Source: Malus domestica
Taxonomy: Eukaryota > Streptophyta > Magnoliopsida > Rosales > Rosaceae
Length of the DNA: 64,000 bases
Direction of reading: 5' to 3'
Assembly (NCBI RefSeq): GCF_042453785.1
Contig: NC_091673.1
Location: 9,581,501-9,645,500, forward strand
The position numbers and the translations under genes are program-made. Position 1 is the stretch's first letter, and every line of letters begins with the position of its first letter. The notes beneath the pieces are model-generated. The model saw only the letters and a program-made list of their open reading frames with translations. It made no database searches and was not told where the DNA came from. Shown one piece after another: positions 26,113 through 37,558 of this stretch.

Positions 26113-26560
26113 TGCATGTGGAGGAACTTAAAGAATCGAATTGAGAAGTTAGAAAGTAATAGAAAATGAGGTGATTTGCAAGTAAAATTATGAGGATTAT
26201 ATCCGAAATATATTATAATTTATCAAACACTATCTATTGTCAAACTACAACAGGAGCAGTTTCTATAAAAAGCTCTAGCAATAACAAACCAGTCATAAAA
26301 CATTCCATTTATATGTGTGAGAAAATGCAATAGACCATTTGACCATATTTTGTCAGGGTTACCAAGTTAATAGTTTAGTAATGTTACATATGGGCATTAT
26401 TGTCACTAAAATACTAGATTTTGTTGTCAATTTCCGAATTTGAAGTGTAGACGGTGTAAATAGGACTTTTCACGAAACGACATCGTTTCTTGACCGTCCC
26501 TTAAAACCCTAACCAGAACAAGTGGTTTAGTTTCCACTACCAGAAGTGGCCAAAATTCGC
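26113..26560. other. Promoter/leader region of GlyRS
   Basis: AT-rich, non-coding, upstream of the glycyl-tRNA synthetase gene. No core promoter element called with confidence. Confidence 0.5.
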
Positions 26561-29500
26561 ATGCGTAAATTCTCCGCTTTCATCACCTCATCAGCTTCTT
26601 CTGGTCACTATTTCTGCTCCAATCGCTTCACTCCTCTCCTCCACTCGCCCCCGCCTCCCTCCTTCATCCGCCACTTCACGCCGCCGATGGCCGCCCCGGA
26701 AGACTCGCTCCGCAAGGCCCTCGCCGACAAGCTGTCGGAGGTCGAGAATCAGGGGAACCAAGTGCGGGCTCTTAAAGCCGGCAAAGCCAACAAGTCGGAA
26801 ATCGACGCCGCCATTGAGGCACTGAACGCGCTCAAGCTGGAGAAGGCTTCGATCGAGAAGGACCTCCAGGCAACATTGAGCAGCAGCGAAGGGTCCGGTA
26901 ACAGGGAGGCGTTTCGTCAGGCGGTGTCGAATACGCTTGAACGGCGTCTCTTCTACATCAAGTCTTTTAACATCTACGGTGGCGTTGCGGGGCTGTATGA
27001 CTACGGCCCGCCCGGCTGCGCCGTCAAGTCCAACGTACTTGCTTTTTGGCGGCAGGTTCGACTAACTTCATTTCTCTACTTAAATTATTTCCTGCTGTAT
27101 TTGTTAAATTCCTTGACGTGCATGAACTTAAATTATCAGTATATAATTTTAAGTATGAATGATTATTGTTAATTTCATAATCTGTTCATGGGATTCTGAT
27201 GGATTTTTAATCTATGGGCAATTTACTTTCGCAAATTACGTATTAAGATTGGTAACGAGTTTTTGGGTTCTGAAGAACATTACGAATGAGGGGAAGGAAT
27301 GGGTAATCATTCTTTTTTTTTTTTTTTTTAATAATTTGATTTGCAGCATTTTGTTCTTGAGGAGAACATGCTGGAAGTTGACTGTCCCTGTGTCACACCT
27401 GAGGTGGTTCTCAAGGCATCTGGGCATGTTGACAAATTCACTGATCTTATGGTGAAGGACGAGAAAACTGGGACTTGCTACCGAGCGGATCACTTGCTGA
27501 AAGATTTTTGTAACGATAAGCTTCAGAAGGATCTCAACATTACTGCAGAGAAGGCCAAGGAGCTTAAGCATATACTTGCGGTGCTAGATGACCTCTCGCC
27601 TGAAGATCTAGGTGCAAAGATTAAGGAGTTTGGTATTACTGCCCCTGATACGAAGAATCCTCTATCTGATCCTTATCCTTTCAACCTGATGTTTCAAACT
27701 TCAATTGGTCCATCTGGCTTGATTCCTGGGTGAGCATATAGACACAGAAACGACATTTTTTATGTTTCAATAATGTTAGAATCAGTAGATATGGATTGTG
27801 AGAGATTTTTCCCTTTAATTCTTCTTGTTTCATGTGTTACTTTGTTGTACTGCAGGTATTTGCGTCCAGAAACTGCACAAGGCATATTTGTGAATTTTAA
27901 GGATCTGTATTATTACAATGGCAACAAGCTACCATTTGCTGCAGCTCAAATTGGGCAGGCTTTTAGAAACGAGGTTATAATTCCTTGCCTCATGATTTTA
28001 GACTGAGATCATGCCTGATTTTGCCAGGCCTTCGGATAAATGATTACGTCTATAAATGGTTTTGGTACTGAGAATTTTGTGCAACACTTTTCACTCTTTA
28101 TTTTTGCTATGTTAAAAGTCAATTCCTAAACAAGTTAATGTATGTTCAGATATCTCCTCGCCAAGGCCTTCTGAGAGTTCGGGAATTCACACTGGCTGAG
28201 ATTGAGCATTTTGTAGATCCCGAAGACAAATCTCACCCAAAGTTCGCAGAGGTTGCAGAGTTAGAGTTTTTGATGTTCCCTAGGGAATTACAAATGTCAG
28301 GGGAATCTGCAAAGACAATCCGTTTGGGTGAAGCAGTTGCTAAGGTTGGGTTCCATCAGATATTTTTACCTTTTATTTATTTTTTTATATCGTAGTTTAA
28401 CGTTGCTGCAATTCCACTTGATTTAGGGAATTGTCAACAATGAAACGTTGGGCTACTTCATTGGAAGAGTATATCTTTTCCTTACCGGTTTAGGTATTGA
28501 CAATAAACGGTTAAGGTTCCGTCAGCACCTTGCAAATGAAATGGCTCACTATGCTGCTGATTGCTGGGATGCTGAGATTGAGTGTTCCTATGGCTGGATT
28601 GAGTGTGTTGGTATAGCTGATAGATCTGCATATGACTTGCGTGCTCATACGGTAAGGATTTATTAGATCTCTTTTAAGAAACTCTTAACTGCAGACTACT
28701 TTTCATTAATCAATATGCTGAGATAGTATGATTGTAAAAATATGTTGACTGAGTTTTGATTTCATTTGTAGTGTTTTGCTCCAGTTTTATTTAGTTCTGA
28801 ATTTTAAAACTTTGGGTTTTATCTATGAAACTGTTATGCCGACATGAGAGAAGCCTTACAACATAATGTGATGCTAAGGCTTTACACTACTTAGATATGG
28901 AAAGCTATGTGTTCATGGAGTATTGTTTTTCCTTTTCTTTTTCTTTTATGACAGGAGAAAAGTGGTGAAGCTCTTGTGGCTCATGAAAAATATCCAGAAC
29001 CAAGAGAAGTAGAGGTAATGTTTTATGCAGATCATGTACACCATTGTTGTTATTGGTAGACTTGATTTCCTGATTTCACCTGTAAGAAAAACAGTATCAT
29101 TTTTTACTTGTTATGTAATTTCAGGTATTGGTTATAGCTCCAGTAAAGAAAGAGATCGGCCTTGCATTCAAAGGGAACCAAAAGAATGTAATTGAAGCTT
29201 TGGAGGTGAATACAGAATACTCTCTTCTGATTCTTCATCTCGTAATTCTGTTAAATATAGATTTTGTGTTAATGTATTAAGTTACTCATTTCAGGCCATG
29301 AAAGAACAAGAAGCTATGGCATTGAAGGCTGATTTAGAGTCTAAAGAGGAGGTGGAGTTTTACGTCTGCACGCTGGGGAAGAATGTAACCATTAAGAAGA
29401 GTATGGTAAAAATTTCAAAGGAGAAAAAGAAAGAACACCAGAGAGTATTCACGCCTTCTGTAATTGAACCATCTTTTGGTATTGGCCGAATTATATATTG

Positions 29501-30537
29501 CCTCTTTGAGCACACATACTACACGAGGCCTAGTAAAGCTGCTGATCAACAGTTGAATGTTTTTGGTTTCCCCCCACTTGTGGCACCCATTAAGTGCACA
29601 GTTTTTCCTCTGGTTCAGAACCATCAGTATGAGGATGTTGCTAAAGAAATTTCCAAGTCATTGACCGCTGCTGGAATCTCGCATAAAATTGACATTACAG
29701 GTATGGAACTACGACAATCATCTCTGTTTGTATTTTTTTTTTGGCATGTAGGGTTGCTGTCAATACATTAGAGGTCGCACTTGGTGCGATGGCAAGTGCC
29801 TTCGCCCATGAGTGGTAGGTCTCGGGTTCGAGACTTGGGAGCAGCCTCTCCATAAATGGGGGTAAGGTTAGCCGACATTCACCTCTCCCAGACCTTGTGT
29901 AAAGCGGGAGCCTTGTGCACTGGGTACGATCTTTTTTAGGGTTGCTGTATTGAATTGCTAAGTAAAATATTGAATATAAGTTGTAGCACATGTTTATCCA
30001 TCCATACTTTCTCAATGGGATGTTCCCGGACATAATAGTTAGATAGTCGGTTTATGGTAGACTGGTAGTAGGGTTAAGTAGCAAGTCACTTATTCTGCAC
30101 AGACATGTTCATATATGCGTATTTTTTGAAAACTCGTACGCCCTATATGCCAGAGTTGCATTATCGTATGGGAGAAAGGCAAGAGGAGCACCCAAGATTT
30201 GTATCTTCATTCCTCGTTGTAGTTGAAGCCTAACCTGTTATTGTTAAAAGTAGATTAGCAATCAGTTTCGAGTTTTTAACTGTTTTGAATTTTTATTTGA
30301 TAAGGTACCTCGATTGGAAAAAGATATGCTCGAACTGATGAGCTGGGTGTACCTTTTGCAATCACGGTGGATTCAACATCATCGGTGACGCTCAGAGAGA
30401 GGGACAGCAAGGATCAAATCCGTGTTGATGTGAAAGAGGCGGCATCTGTCGTGAAAGATGTAGCCGAGGGAGTGAGGAGTTGGGCTGATGTGTGGGAGAC
30501 ATTCCCCCATCATTCTTCTGCATCTGCAGATGAGTAG
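26561..30537 (+). CDS. Glycyl-tRNA synthetase, eukaryotic dimeric type (two candidate starts)
   Basis: Class II aminoacyl-tRNA synthetase charging tRNA-Gly; orthologous in type to Arabidopsis GlyRS-1. Nine exons with consistent phase: 26561-27055, 27347-27729, 27856-27973, 28150-28344, 28427-28651, 28955-29014, 29125-29205, 29295-29700, 30305-30537, giving 731 residues (family about 690-730). From the first ATG the N-terminus ([20 protein letters not shown]) is Arg/Ser-rich and acid-poor, like a mitochondrial presequence. A second in-frame ATG at 26687 ([20 protein letters not shown]) starts a cytosolic form of 689 residues with a WHEP-type helical domain. The catalytic core follows ([33 protein letters not shown]; motif-3-like [15 protein letters not shown]). 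The C-terminal anticodon-binding domain includes the block starting [20 protein letters not shown] and ends [17 protein letters not shown]. Intron 8 carries a SINE at 29761-29936. Confidence 0.96.
29761..29936 (+). mobile_element. SINE family A copy in GlyRS intron 8
   Basis: 176 bp flanked by perfect 12-bp direct repeats TAGGGTTGCTGT (29749-29760 and 29937-29948), the target-site duplication of LINE-mobilised insertions. It has a tRNA-like promoter: A-box region GGTGCGATGGCAAGTGCC and B box GGTCTCGGGTTCGAGACTTG. The 3' end GTGCACTGGGTACGATCTTT has the TACGA-C/T-rich finish typical of the plant Au-SINE family, in place of poly(A). Same orientation as the gene. A close relative sits in the IRX10-like intron at 41583-41745. 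Confidence 0.9.
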
Positions 30538-31107
30538 GTTTCGGGTGGATTTAACGCTACGAGGATCTAAACATACAGTAGGATTTGTGGAGTTGGAAAT
30601 GTTATTACTATACAAAGCCGACGAGGTTGTTGAAGCACAACCAAGAGATGCTTCTTAAAGTGTGTGGCAGCTTTCTGTTTCTGTTTCATGAAACCTGAAT
30701 TTGACATGCTACAAGTTTTACATTTCTGTATTTTCCCGATCAACTGATAGATCTTACAACTTAGATCTACATTAGGGCAACTCGTGTCGGATTGAAGAAT
30801 CGAGAGCCATCAGTGAATAATTTCGTGAAAACGCCAAAAACCTAAGCAATGAGAAATAATTTTTGCACGCGTGTTCTTGTAATTTTATAAAAATATTGAC
30901 TGGTATTTTTGTTTTTTGATTTTTTTTTATTTTCCTCAGTACGAAAGAAACATAAACAAAAATAAAATTATTATTAGCATTTCAAAAATTTTATTTTACA
31001 TTTTTTATATATATATTTTTCTAATTATAAAAAAAATTAAAGTGTAAAATTCCCAAGGAAAGGAAAATAAAAGTGCACGGGAAAAATCACTTTCTAAACA
31101 AATTGTC

Positions 31108-31331
31108 TTTGGGTTCGTTTGGATGTGTTTTTAAAATGATTGAAAATATTTTTGGGTTTCAAAGCCACTTAAAAGTGTTTTTTTTTAAGAAGCACATAAC
31201 TGATGCTTCTTGCAAAAAGCATTTAAAGTGCATTTTCAGGATTTACTTGCATATTTACTAAAGATTAGTTCTAAAAATATTTTCATCAAAAATGCTTTTG
31301 GTCATTTTAAAACACATCCAAACAAGCTCTT
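31108..31331. mobile_element. MITE upstream of the Rieske gene
   Basis: Inverted ends: left TTCGTTTGGATGTGTTTTTA followed by AAATGA; right, in reverse complement, CTTGTTTGGATGTGTTTTAA followed by AATGACC. About 220 bp, AT-rich, with the words AAAAGTGTTTTT and AAAAGCATTT in the interior. Resembles hAT-type MITEs. No clear target duplication. The remaining 30538-31107 is the 3' flank of GlyRS and AT-rich filler. Confidence 0.7.
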
Positions 31332-31542
31332 TATATAATAATAATGTTTTATTACGCCGTCGTTTAAGGGACGACGACGTTTTGGCCCACATAATGCTCG
31401 ACTTGGACTTTGGTTTAGGGTCAAATAAGGCCTTTTCTTGGCAAAACCCAAAAAGAAGGAAAAGAGCATTTGATTTGTTGGTGGCTTCGAGACTGGAGAA
31501 GCTGAAGCCATTGCTACCTAGCGATTACAGAAGAAGAGGAAA

Positions 31543-33427
31543 ATGCTGAGAGTCGCGGGAAGAAGGCTGTCATCTTCTGCTGCGGCGTGGCGGTCGTCGT
31601 CGCAGACCGCCCCCGCCTTCGTCTCCCGAGGATCTCATCTGCTTTTCATTACCAACAACAGTGACGACGACTCTTCCTCCGATTTCGCTTCCAGATCCCC
31701 CGCTCCCTTTTTCCTCAATTCCAAAATTCCATCTCTCGTCAGAGGTCGGAGCCCCGCCTTCTTCCTCTTCAGATGCATTTAGGGTTTGATTCTGTTCAAT
31801 CGGTTGTGTTAATGTTTGTTCTGTACAATCACGGCTCTAATTTTGTAGATTTGGAAATCGAAATTGGTTCATAAATGTTAGGTTATTTTCATTTTTCTAA
31901 TTATTTGATATATTAATTCATTTCATTTTCAATCTAATAATCTGTTCTAATTTTGGTTTTCGATCCATTTGTTTTCAAAGTACGATCTTTGATTAAATCG
32001 AATTGGGTAACATTTCTAATTGGGTACGTGGGATTTTTATCCATTGGTTAGCCCATAGCATTTGTGCTCGCTCTGAATTGATGTTTTGCAATTTGATTTT
32101 GGTGCATTTCAAAACTTGATTGGGGATTGTATTGCTGAATACATTGGTGTGTTTCATTTAACAGAATATGCATTAATTGTTGTTTGAATCTCTTCTTTGT
32201 AATGCTGCGCTTTCTTTATTGAGAGATTGAAAGGAGTCTGCGTTCCCTTTGCTTGCTTATATGCGTTGTCTGATACCCAGTTATGGTTCTGGAAAATAAC
32301 CTGTTGGAAACTTTTAGTTTTAGTGAATGCCATTTCTTTACGGATTATGGTGTGCACAAGTTCAGTTGATACCATTATGTCGAGACTTGAGCTTTGTCTA
32401 GACTGCATTGAATTGTTAGTGTCTGGATATGTGGATAGGTAGGTCGATATTTGGGATTGCTGCTGTAACCAGGGGTTGAATGATGAACCATGTGTCTTCT
32501 TTTCAGAGTCATTAACTTGCATTCAATCTCTGTACTATACAGATATTACGTATTCTTTGTACTCACTCTCTCTGGCTGGGGCTGGAAGGTCGTTTTGTTT
32601 TGTTATAATCTAGCTATAGTAGTTTTTTGCTAAATGCCTTTAGTCAGTAATTTGATTGGAAAGTGCCTTGCTGTATGCTGATGCGCATTTATCCTTAGGT
32701 GTAGATTGGGAAATGTGATGTTTCTGAATGAGATTCAATAGTGTATGGAACTTGTTTGCTGAATGGTTGGTTCTTCATTTCAGGATTTTCCTCTGAAGCC
32801 CTCGCTCCCGGAAATGATATTGGTATTTTCTCAGACGTCCCAGCTACTGTGGCAGCTGTGAAGAATCCTTCTTCAAAAATTGTGTACGATGAGTACAACC
32901 ATGAAAGGTATCCACCCGGTGACCCCAGCAAGCGTGCATTTGCTTATTTCATCTTGACAGGAGGCAGATTCGTGTATGCCTCCTTGATCCGGCTTCTCAT
33001 CCTCAAGTTTGTACTGAGCATGTCTGCCAGTAAAGATGTTCTTGCCCTTGCTTCCCTTGAGGTTGACCTGTCCAGCATTGAGCCTGGTACTACTGTTACT
33101 GTGAAGTGGAGAGGGAAGCCTGTTTTCATTAGGCGTAGAACTGAAGATGACATCAAGTTGGCTAACAGTGTAGATGTTCAGTCCCTTCGTGATCCCCAAC
33201 AGGATGCAGAGAGGGTTACAAATCCAGAATGGCTTATTGTTGTCGGAGTCTGCACTCACTTAGGGTGCATCCCCTTGCCGAATGCTGGTGATTTTGGTGG
33301 TTGGTTCTGCCCATGCCATGGTTCGCACTACGACATTTCTGGCAGGATCCGCAAGGGGCCAGCACCATTCAATCTAGAGGTACCCACTTACAGTTTTTTG
33401 GCCGAGAACAAGCTACTCATCGGATGA
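31543..33427 (+). CDS. Mitochondrial Rieske iron-sulfur subunit of complex III
   Basis: Ubiquinol-cytochrome c reductase Rieske protein (UCR1/RISP), which carries electrons from ubiquinol to cytochrome c1 on the intermembrane side of the inner mitochondrial membrane. Two exons, 31543-31744 and 32784-33427, joined in phase (GT 31745, AG 32782-32783), give 281 residues (plant members about 270). Residues 1-65 form an Arg/Ser-rich presequence. One membrane helix lies at about 119-147 ([20 protein letters not shown] and on). The 2Fe-2S site is intact: CTHLGC (ligands Cys224, His226) and CPCHGS (ligands Cys243, His246), with Cys229 and Cys245 as the disulfide pair. The C-terminus ends [10 protein letters not shown]. 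The single intron separates the targeting sequence from the mature protein. Confidence 0.96.
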
Positions 33428-34056
33428 GAATTGCCCTGGCAGTCTTTTTTTTTTTATTCCTTTCTGGTGCATCATTTTGCATGAGGTTTCATAATTCATA
33501 GCTTCCTCTACATCAGGGAAATTGATGTTTGAAAACTTAATACGTTCTTTTAGTCATGATTTACACATTTGGATTTTGTATCACTGCCGGTTCTTGATGG
33601 AGTTCCGATGTCTGAATAATACAGTTAAATTTTGTTCACCATGTGTAGTTTTCATGGTACTTGGGTTGATTCAATCGAATAATTGAAGCTTGAGCACGCT
33701 TGCTTTCTGATGGTTGACTAGGATTGCACAATGAAATTGTATCGTAGACAGATCCATACTTACCATCGTTGTAAGTTAGTCAGACACATGCAAAAGTAAC
33801 TCATCAAACTCACAACGCAATTGGCCGATAAATAAATGGGAATGAATGCCGACTTTGATAGTTATTGTAATCTCTAATTTTGGCTTACAAGTAGTATAAA
33901 ATAAAAGGGCAACGGCAACTTCTCATGAACAATTTTGCAGAGTCTTCGCTTCGGTTCAGATAGGAACTAATACGAGTTTACGTCCATATGTTTCGAAGAG
34001 CTGCTTTTGAGTAATCAAAATATCACTCAGCCGGTCCTCTAGTTAAAGAAAGGAAG
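33428..34056. other. Intergenic, between convergent Rieske and SEC14-like genes
   Basis: Holds the probable 3' UTRs of the two convergent genes. Nothing else seen. Confidence 0.5.
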
Positions 34057-35952
34057 CTAGCAGTTCTGGATGGGAACTAATGGCAGTCTGCCTCCATATG
34101 CATCTGGGAGCTGGCTCTCGTCGATATCTTTCAGCAGGGTTGAGTTCAGTTTTTTGTTTTCAACAAAAAGGATCTGCAATGTTTACCATGATTTGGTTAT
34201 AAACTAATGTTGAACAAACAAAAAGGATCTGCAATGTTTACCATGTTTTAACTACATTAACAATGTTAGCATCATCTTAGTCTAGTGGTACTTCTCTTCC
34301 CAACGTTGGAAGAGGTCTTCATTTCGTATCCCGACTCCCCCATTGACCGCAAGTTAAAGAAAGATGATGGCAGGGGCTGCAAAGTAGTTTACCTTCTTTT
34401 TGGTTTTGTTGTCAATAAATGGGTAAACCATCTTCCAAGCAGTCATGAATACATAGGGCACATGGACAAGAAATAACTTGCCAAGCCTCTCCGGGTAGCA
34501 GTCCTGCCCAAGACAACAAAGTGCAGACGCAAAGGCTAAATCACACAACTGAACAGAACGGACACGCATGCTCTGATTGCATTCGTTCACCTAATTGATA
34601 AACAAAAACTATTTAAAATCTCGTTTGATGCAACGGATCGAGGAATTTGAACCTGTAAGATCGTCAGCGCTGCTATGTATCCACGAACATCGCTATTGGT
34701 ATAGCCCCATCCTTCAAGATCTGCAATGGATACAAACTTTTCCTTTCCTGCTGGCATTCTGAAAAGATAAATATAACATATTACGTATGAGTCTATGACA
34801 TTGCAGATTTGCAGTTCACATCTCAACTCTTACGACGTTAACTTCACAATACAATCGTTCTGCGCTCATTCAAAGATATCGATAATCCATCAAAACCATC
34901 ATACTAAAATGATTGAACCACCAAAAATCCCTTGTCATAACATAGTGTGAGTTACCTGGAACATATTTTATCAAGAGTGTATACTACAAAACCTGCAAAA
35001 GGAAATGTCGAAAACTTGAACTGAATCCATACCTCAGAATCTCATATCAAATCCAAAACATATGCAGGTCTCATAACTTATCAGAGTCCCCAAAAAAGTA
35101 GTACGTACGTTTGAGCTCTTCAGGTGTGGTCTGCTTATGCCGCCCACCATACACAACGATAATGGGGCGTCCAGTCTTGTCCACGCCTTGCATGAACAGC
35201 TTGTTCTGAGCAAGTTGGCTTGGAATCTCTGACTCCGAGATGGAGCCATTCGGCACAAATGACTTCTTCCAACTCAGATACTTGAGGAACATGTTAGTAG
35301 CCTTCTCAATATCCAGATCACGCGCCCGAAGAAATCTCCGGATCATGAAATCATCCACATCCTGCATGCCAGCACACAAGCATTATGCAAATGTGAGAAG
35401 AATATGAACAATGTGGGCGATCTAAATACACAGAAACCAAAAGCTTCAAATTAAACACTAATTTGAGAAGGGACTCGCATAAAGTAAAAAGTTGAACTTT
35501 CATTGAGTAACCAACACTAGAGGTACTTGTTAGAATTAGTGAATGACCAAATTTAGAATCATTACAAATAGCTTGACATGAGTTCGGTCAGTTAGTCAGA
35601 CTAATATGCCTACTCTTACAGCCAAATTTTAATCTTCGTCCTCGTAATTAGAGTATATTAAAATATCTCATAAAAAATTAAAAATAAAAATCATGAAAAA
35701 AAAGTTTCACTAAAAGAATTATAAACAAAAAAGAAAGGAGAAAAAAGCAAAAAAAGGCAAGGAAGAGAGAGTGGAAGGAGCGATCCAATTCCAAATCCAA
35801 ATCCCAACCTTGGAGGAGGGATCTTCTCTTTCCACAAGTGCTCTCATGATTCCCACTTTGTTTCTCTCTATCTCATCGCTCTCAAAGTTTGCTTCTCCTT
35901 CCACTTCCTCATATGCCTCTGCCATGCCTTTCCCATTCCCGCTCGATGATTC

Positions 35953-35955
<3 letters not shown>
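34057..35955 (-). CDS. SEC14-like (CRAL-TRIO) phosphatidylinositol transfer protein
   Basis: Single-domain SEC14 family protein, expected to bind and exchange phosphoinositide or other lipids between membranes; cytosolic, with no signal peptide. Six exons on the minus strand: 35955-35809, 35361-35109, 34992-34956, 34758-34653, 34503-34393, 34173-34057, giving 256 residues with consistent phases. The N-terminus is acidic (MESSSGNGKGMAEAYEEVEG). A CRAL-TRIO N region reads DDFMIRRFLRARDLDIEKA. The lipid-binding domain contains GVDKTGRPIIVVYGGRH, DLEGWGYTNSDVRGYIAAL, YPERLGKLFLVHVPYVFMTA and YPFIDNKTKKK. It ends in ESQLPDAYGGRLPLVPIQNC. The start at 35955 follows directly on a (GA)n tract in the leader. 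In intron 5 the last acceptor and the first exon bases are duplicated at 34218-34247. The closest Arabidopsis relatives are the short SEC14 proteins of the At1g01630/At1g14820 kind (recalled). Confidence 0.92.
34263..34345 (+). mobile_element. SINE family B fragment in a SEC14 intron
   Basis: Head only: TTAGTCTAGTGGTACTTCTC, then GGAAGAGGTCTTCATTTCGT, resembling the tRNA-like head of family B. It lies in intron 5 of the SEC14-like gene in antisense orientation. Partial and diverged. Confidence 0.45.
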
Positions 35956-35989
<34 letters not shown>

Positions 35990-36091
35990 CTTTCAGCTAA
36001 ATTATCTATCCAGTTAAGTCCAATCACCTCCTCTCTTGTTCTTCCCACGCCCTACCACAAACGCAGCTTTCCAAATTCTAAATAAATATCT

Positions 36092-36122
<31 letters not shown>

Positions 36123-36140
36123 GAGAGAGTAAGCGAGAGA
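35956..36140 (-). promoter_or_regulatory. Inverted GA/CT microsatellite pair in the SEC14 leader
   Basis: Plus-strand (CT)n at about 35956-35984 touches the start codon. A second tract, plus-strand (GA)n, lies at about 36092-36130. In the transcript sense the outer tract is (CU)n and the inner one (GA)n, so if transcription starts beyond 36140 the leader could fold into a long hairpin ending at the AUG. The transcription start is not known. Confidence 0.5.
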
Positions 36141-36412
36141 AAGTGTGTGAGAGGGAGAGAGATGGAAGAGGACTTGCATCCAGGCAGTTGAGAAATGTCA
36201 ATAGATGGCCGAGCAGCTTGTCTGCATGCCGACTTTCAAATTTGACCGACTCGTGAGCTTCCGTCGAATTCAATTTTTTATTTTTTATTTTTTTGGAGTC
36301 GAGCGAAAATGTTGGATTAGTTATGAACGGAGTTTGAACACCTTTCTGCCATGGTAGTAAATGGTCACTTGCTAGTGTTACAACACCTTTCAACAATTTT
36401 TTTTTTTTTTTT

Positions 36413-37400
36413 GAGTTTTTATCTTAAATGGTTCCCAAGATTGATCAAACTCATCATTTTGGTCTCTTACTTTCATTAACCAATGTTGTCTCTGACAGTC
36501 ACTACACCATATCAATTTGGTCTTTCCATCAACTATTCTATTAGTTTGTATGTGGGACCCACAAATCCAATGGAATTGTGACACGTGGATTGCACAAAAT
36601 AAGAGTTTTTATCGCAAATGATTCCTGAATTGATCTAACTCCTCATTTTGGTCCTTGAGTTTCAAAAATTGATAAATTTAGTCCCTGACTTTTAATACCG
36701 CACATCAATTTAATCATTCCGTTAAAGTTTCATCAATATTTTTTGTCCCACTAATCCAATCATATAGCGCCACATGGATTAACTATAAAAAAAAGTACTT
36801 GGCCTCCTAAACTCACTCATCATTCTCTCTAGTCGGTTATAGTCCTATCAAATTTGAATTGAATTTGGATTCGATTTTATCGAATTTAGATTGAATTTTT
36901 TCCAATTGGGGTTGTGGGATGTTAGAAAAATGTCAACGCAAAATACTAGTCTGTTGGTTCACTCTTAAAAGAAAATAGTTTCTTCTAGTTAATCCACGTG
37001 AAGTCATATGATTGAATTGGTGGGACCACATAAACACACGAACGAAAAATAGTGATGAAATTTTAATGGAAGGACTACATTGATGTACGGTAGTGAAAAT
37101 CAGGGACCAAATTTATTGATTTTTGAAACTCAATGATCAAAACGAAGAATTGGATCAATATCAGGGACCATTTGCAATAAATACCCTTATTTTGTGTAAT
37201 CCACATGTCACCATTTCATTGGATTTGTGGGTCTCACATACAAACTAACTGAATAGTTGACGGAATCTTAACAGAAGTACCAAATTAACGTGGGGTAGTG
37301 AATGTTAGAGACGACATTGATTGATATTGAAAGTGAATGACCAAAATGATGAATTTGATCAATCTCATGGACCATTTGTGATATAAACACTTTTTATTTT
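36413..37400. mobile_element. Large foldback element, about 1 kb, with duplicated arms
   Basis: Nearly the whole stretch is one inverted repeat. The left arm (36413-36790) matches the reverse complement of the right arm (about 36990-37400) over about 380 bp: TTGATCAAACTCATCATTTT on the left, TTGATCAAATTCATCATTTT on the right, and further in TGTATGTGGGACCCACAAAT against TGTATGTGAGACCCACAAAT. Each arm is itself two related units of about 190 bp (CATTTTGGTC...CAATTTGGTC...GACACGTGGATT, then a second diverged round). The loop is about 200 bp (36790-36990). No transposase. It resembles Mutator-like foldbacks, a guess from arm length and the CACGTGGATT words. Confidence 0.8.
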
Positions 37401-37424
37401 GAACAATTGATATTATCCACACTA

Positions 37425-37558
37425 GGGGAGGGGTGGGCTTAGCCTCACAATGGACTAGTAATAATATAGTTCAAATTCCCCTTTAGCAAAATTTGAACCT
37501 AAGACCTCTCACTTACAAATGAAGAGGAATACCACTAAATCGTAGTACTAAGTGGCTA
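37425..37558 (-). mobile_element. SINE family B copy (minus)
   Basis: Reads on the minus strand from AGTACTACGATTTAGTGGTA through the B-box region TAGGTTCAAATTTTGC to GAGGCTAAGCCCACCCCTCC and TAGTGTGGATAATATC. Sits next to the right end of the foldback. The best-conserved member of family B in the window. Confidence 0.7.

Noticed and set aside
36052-36396. Minus-strand frame rich in SLSLSL just upstream of the SEC14-like gene.
   Set aside because: Translation of a GA/CT microsatellite; the real start is at 35955.
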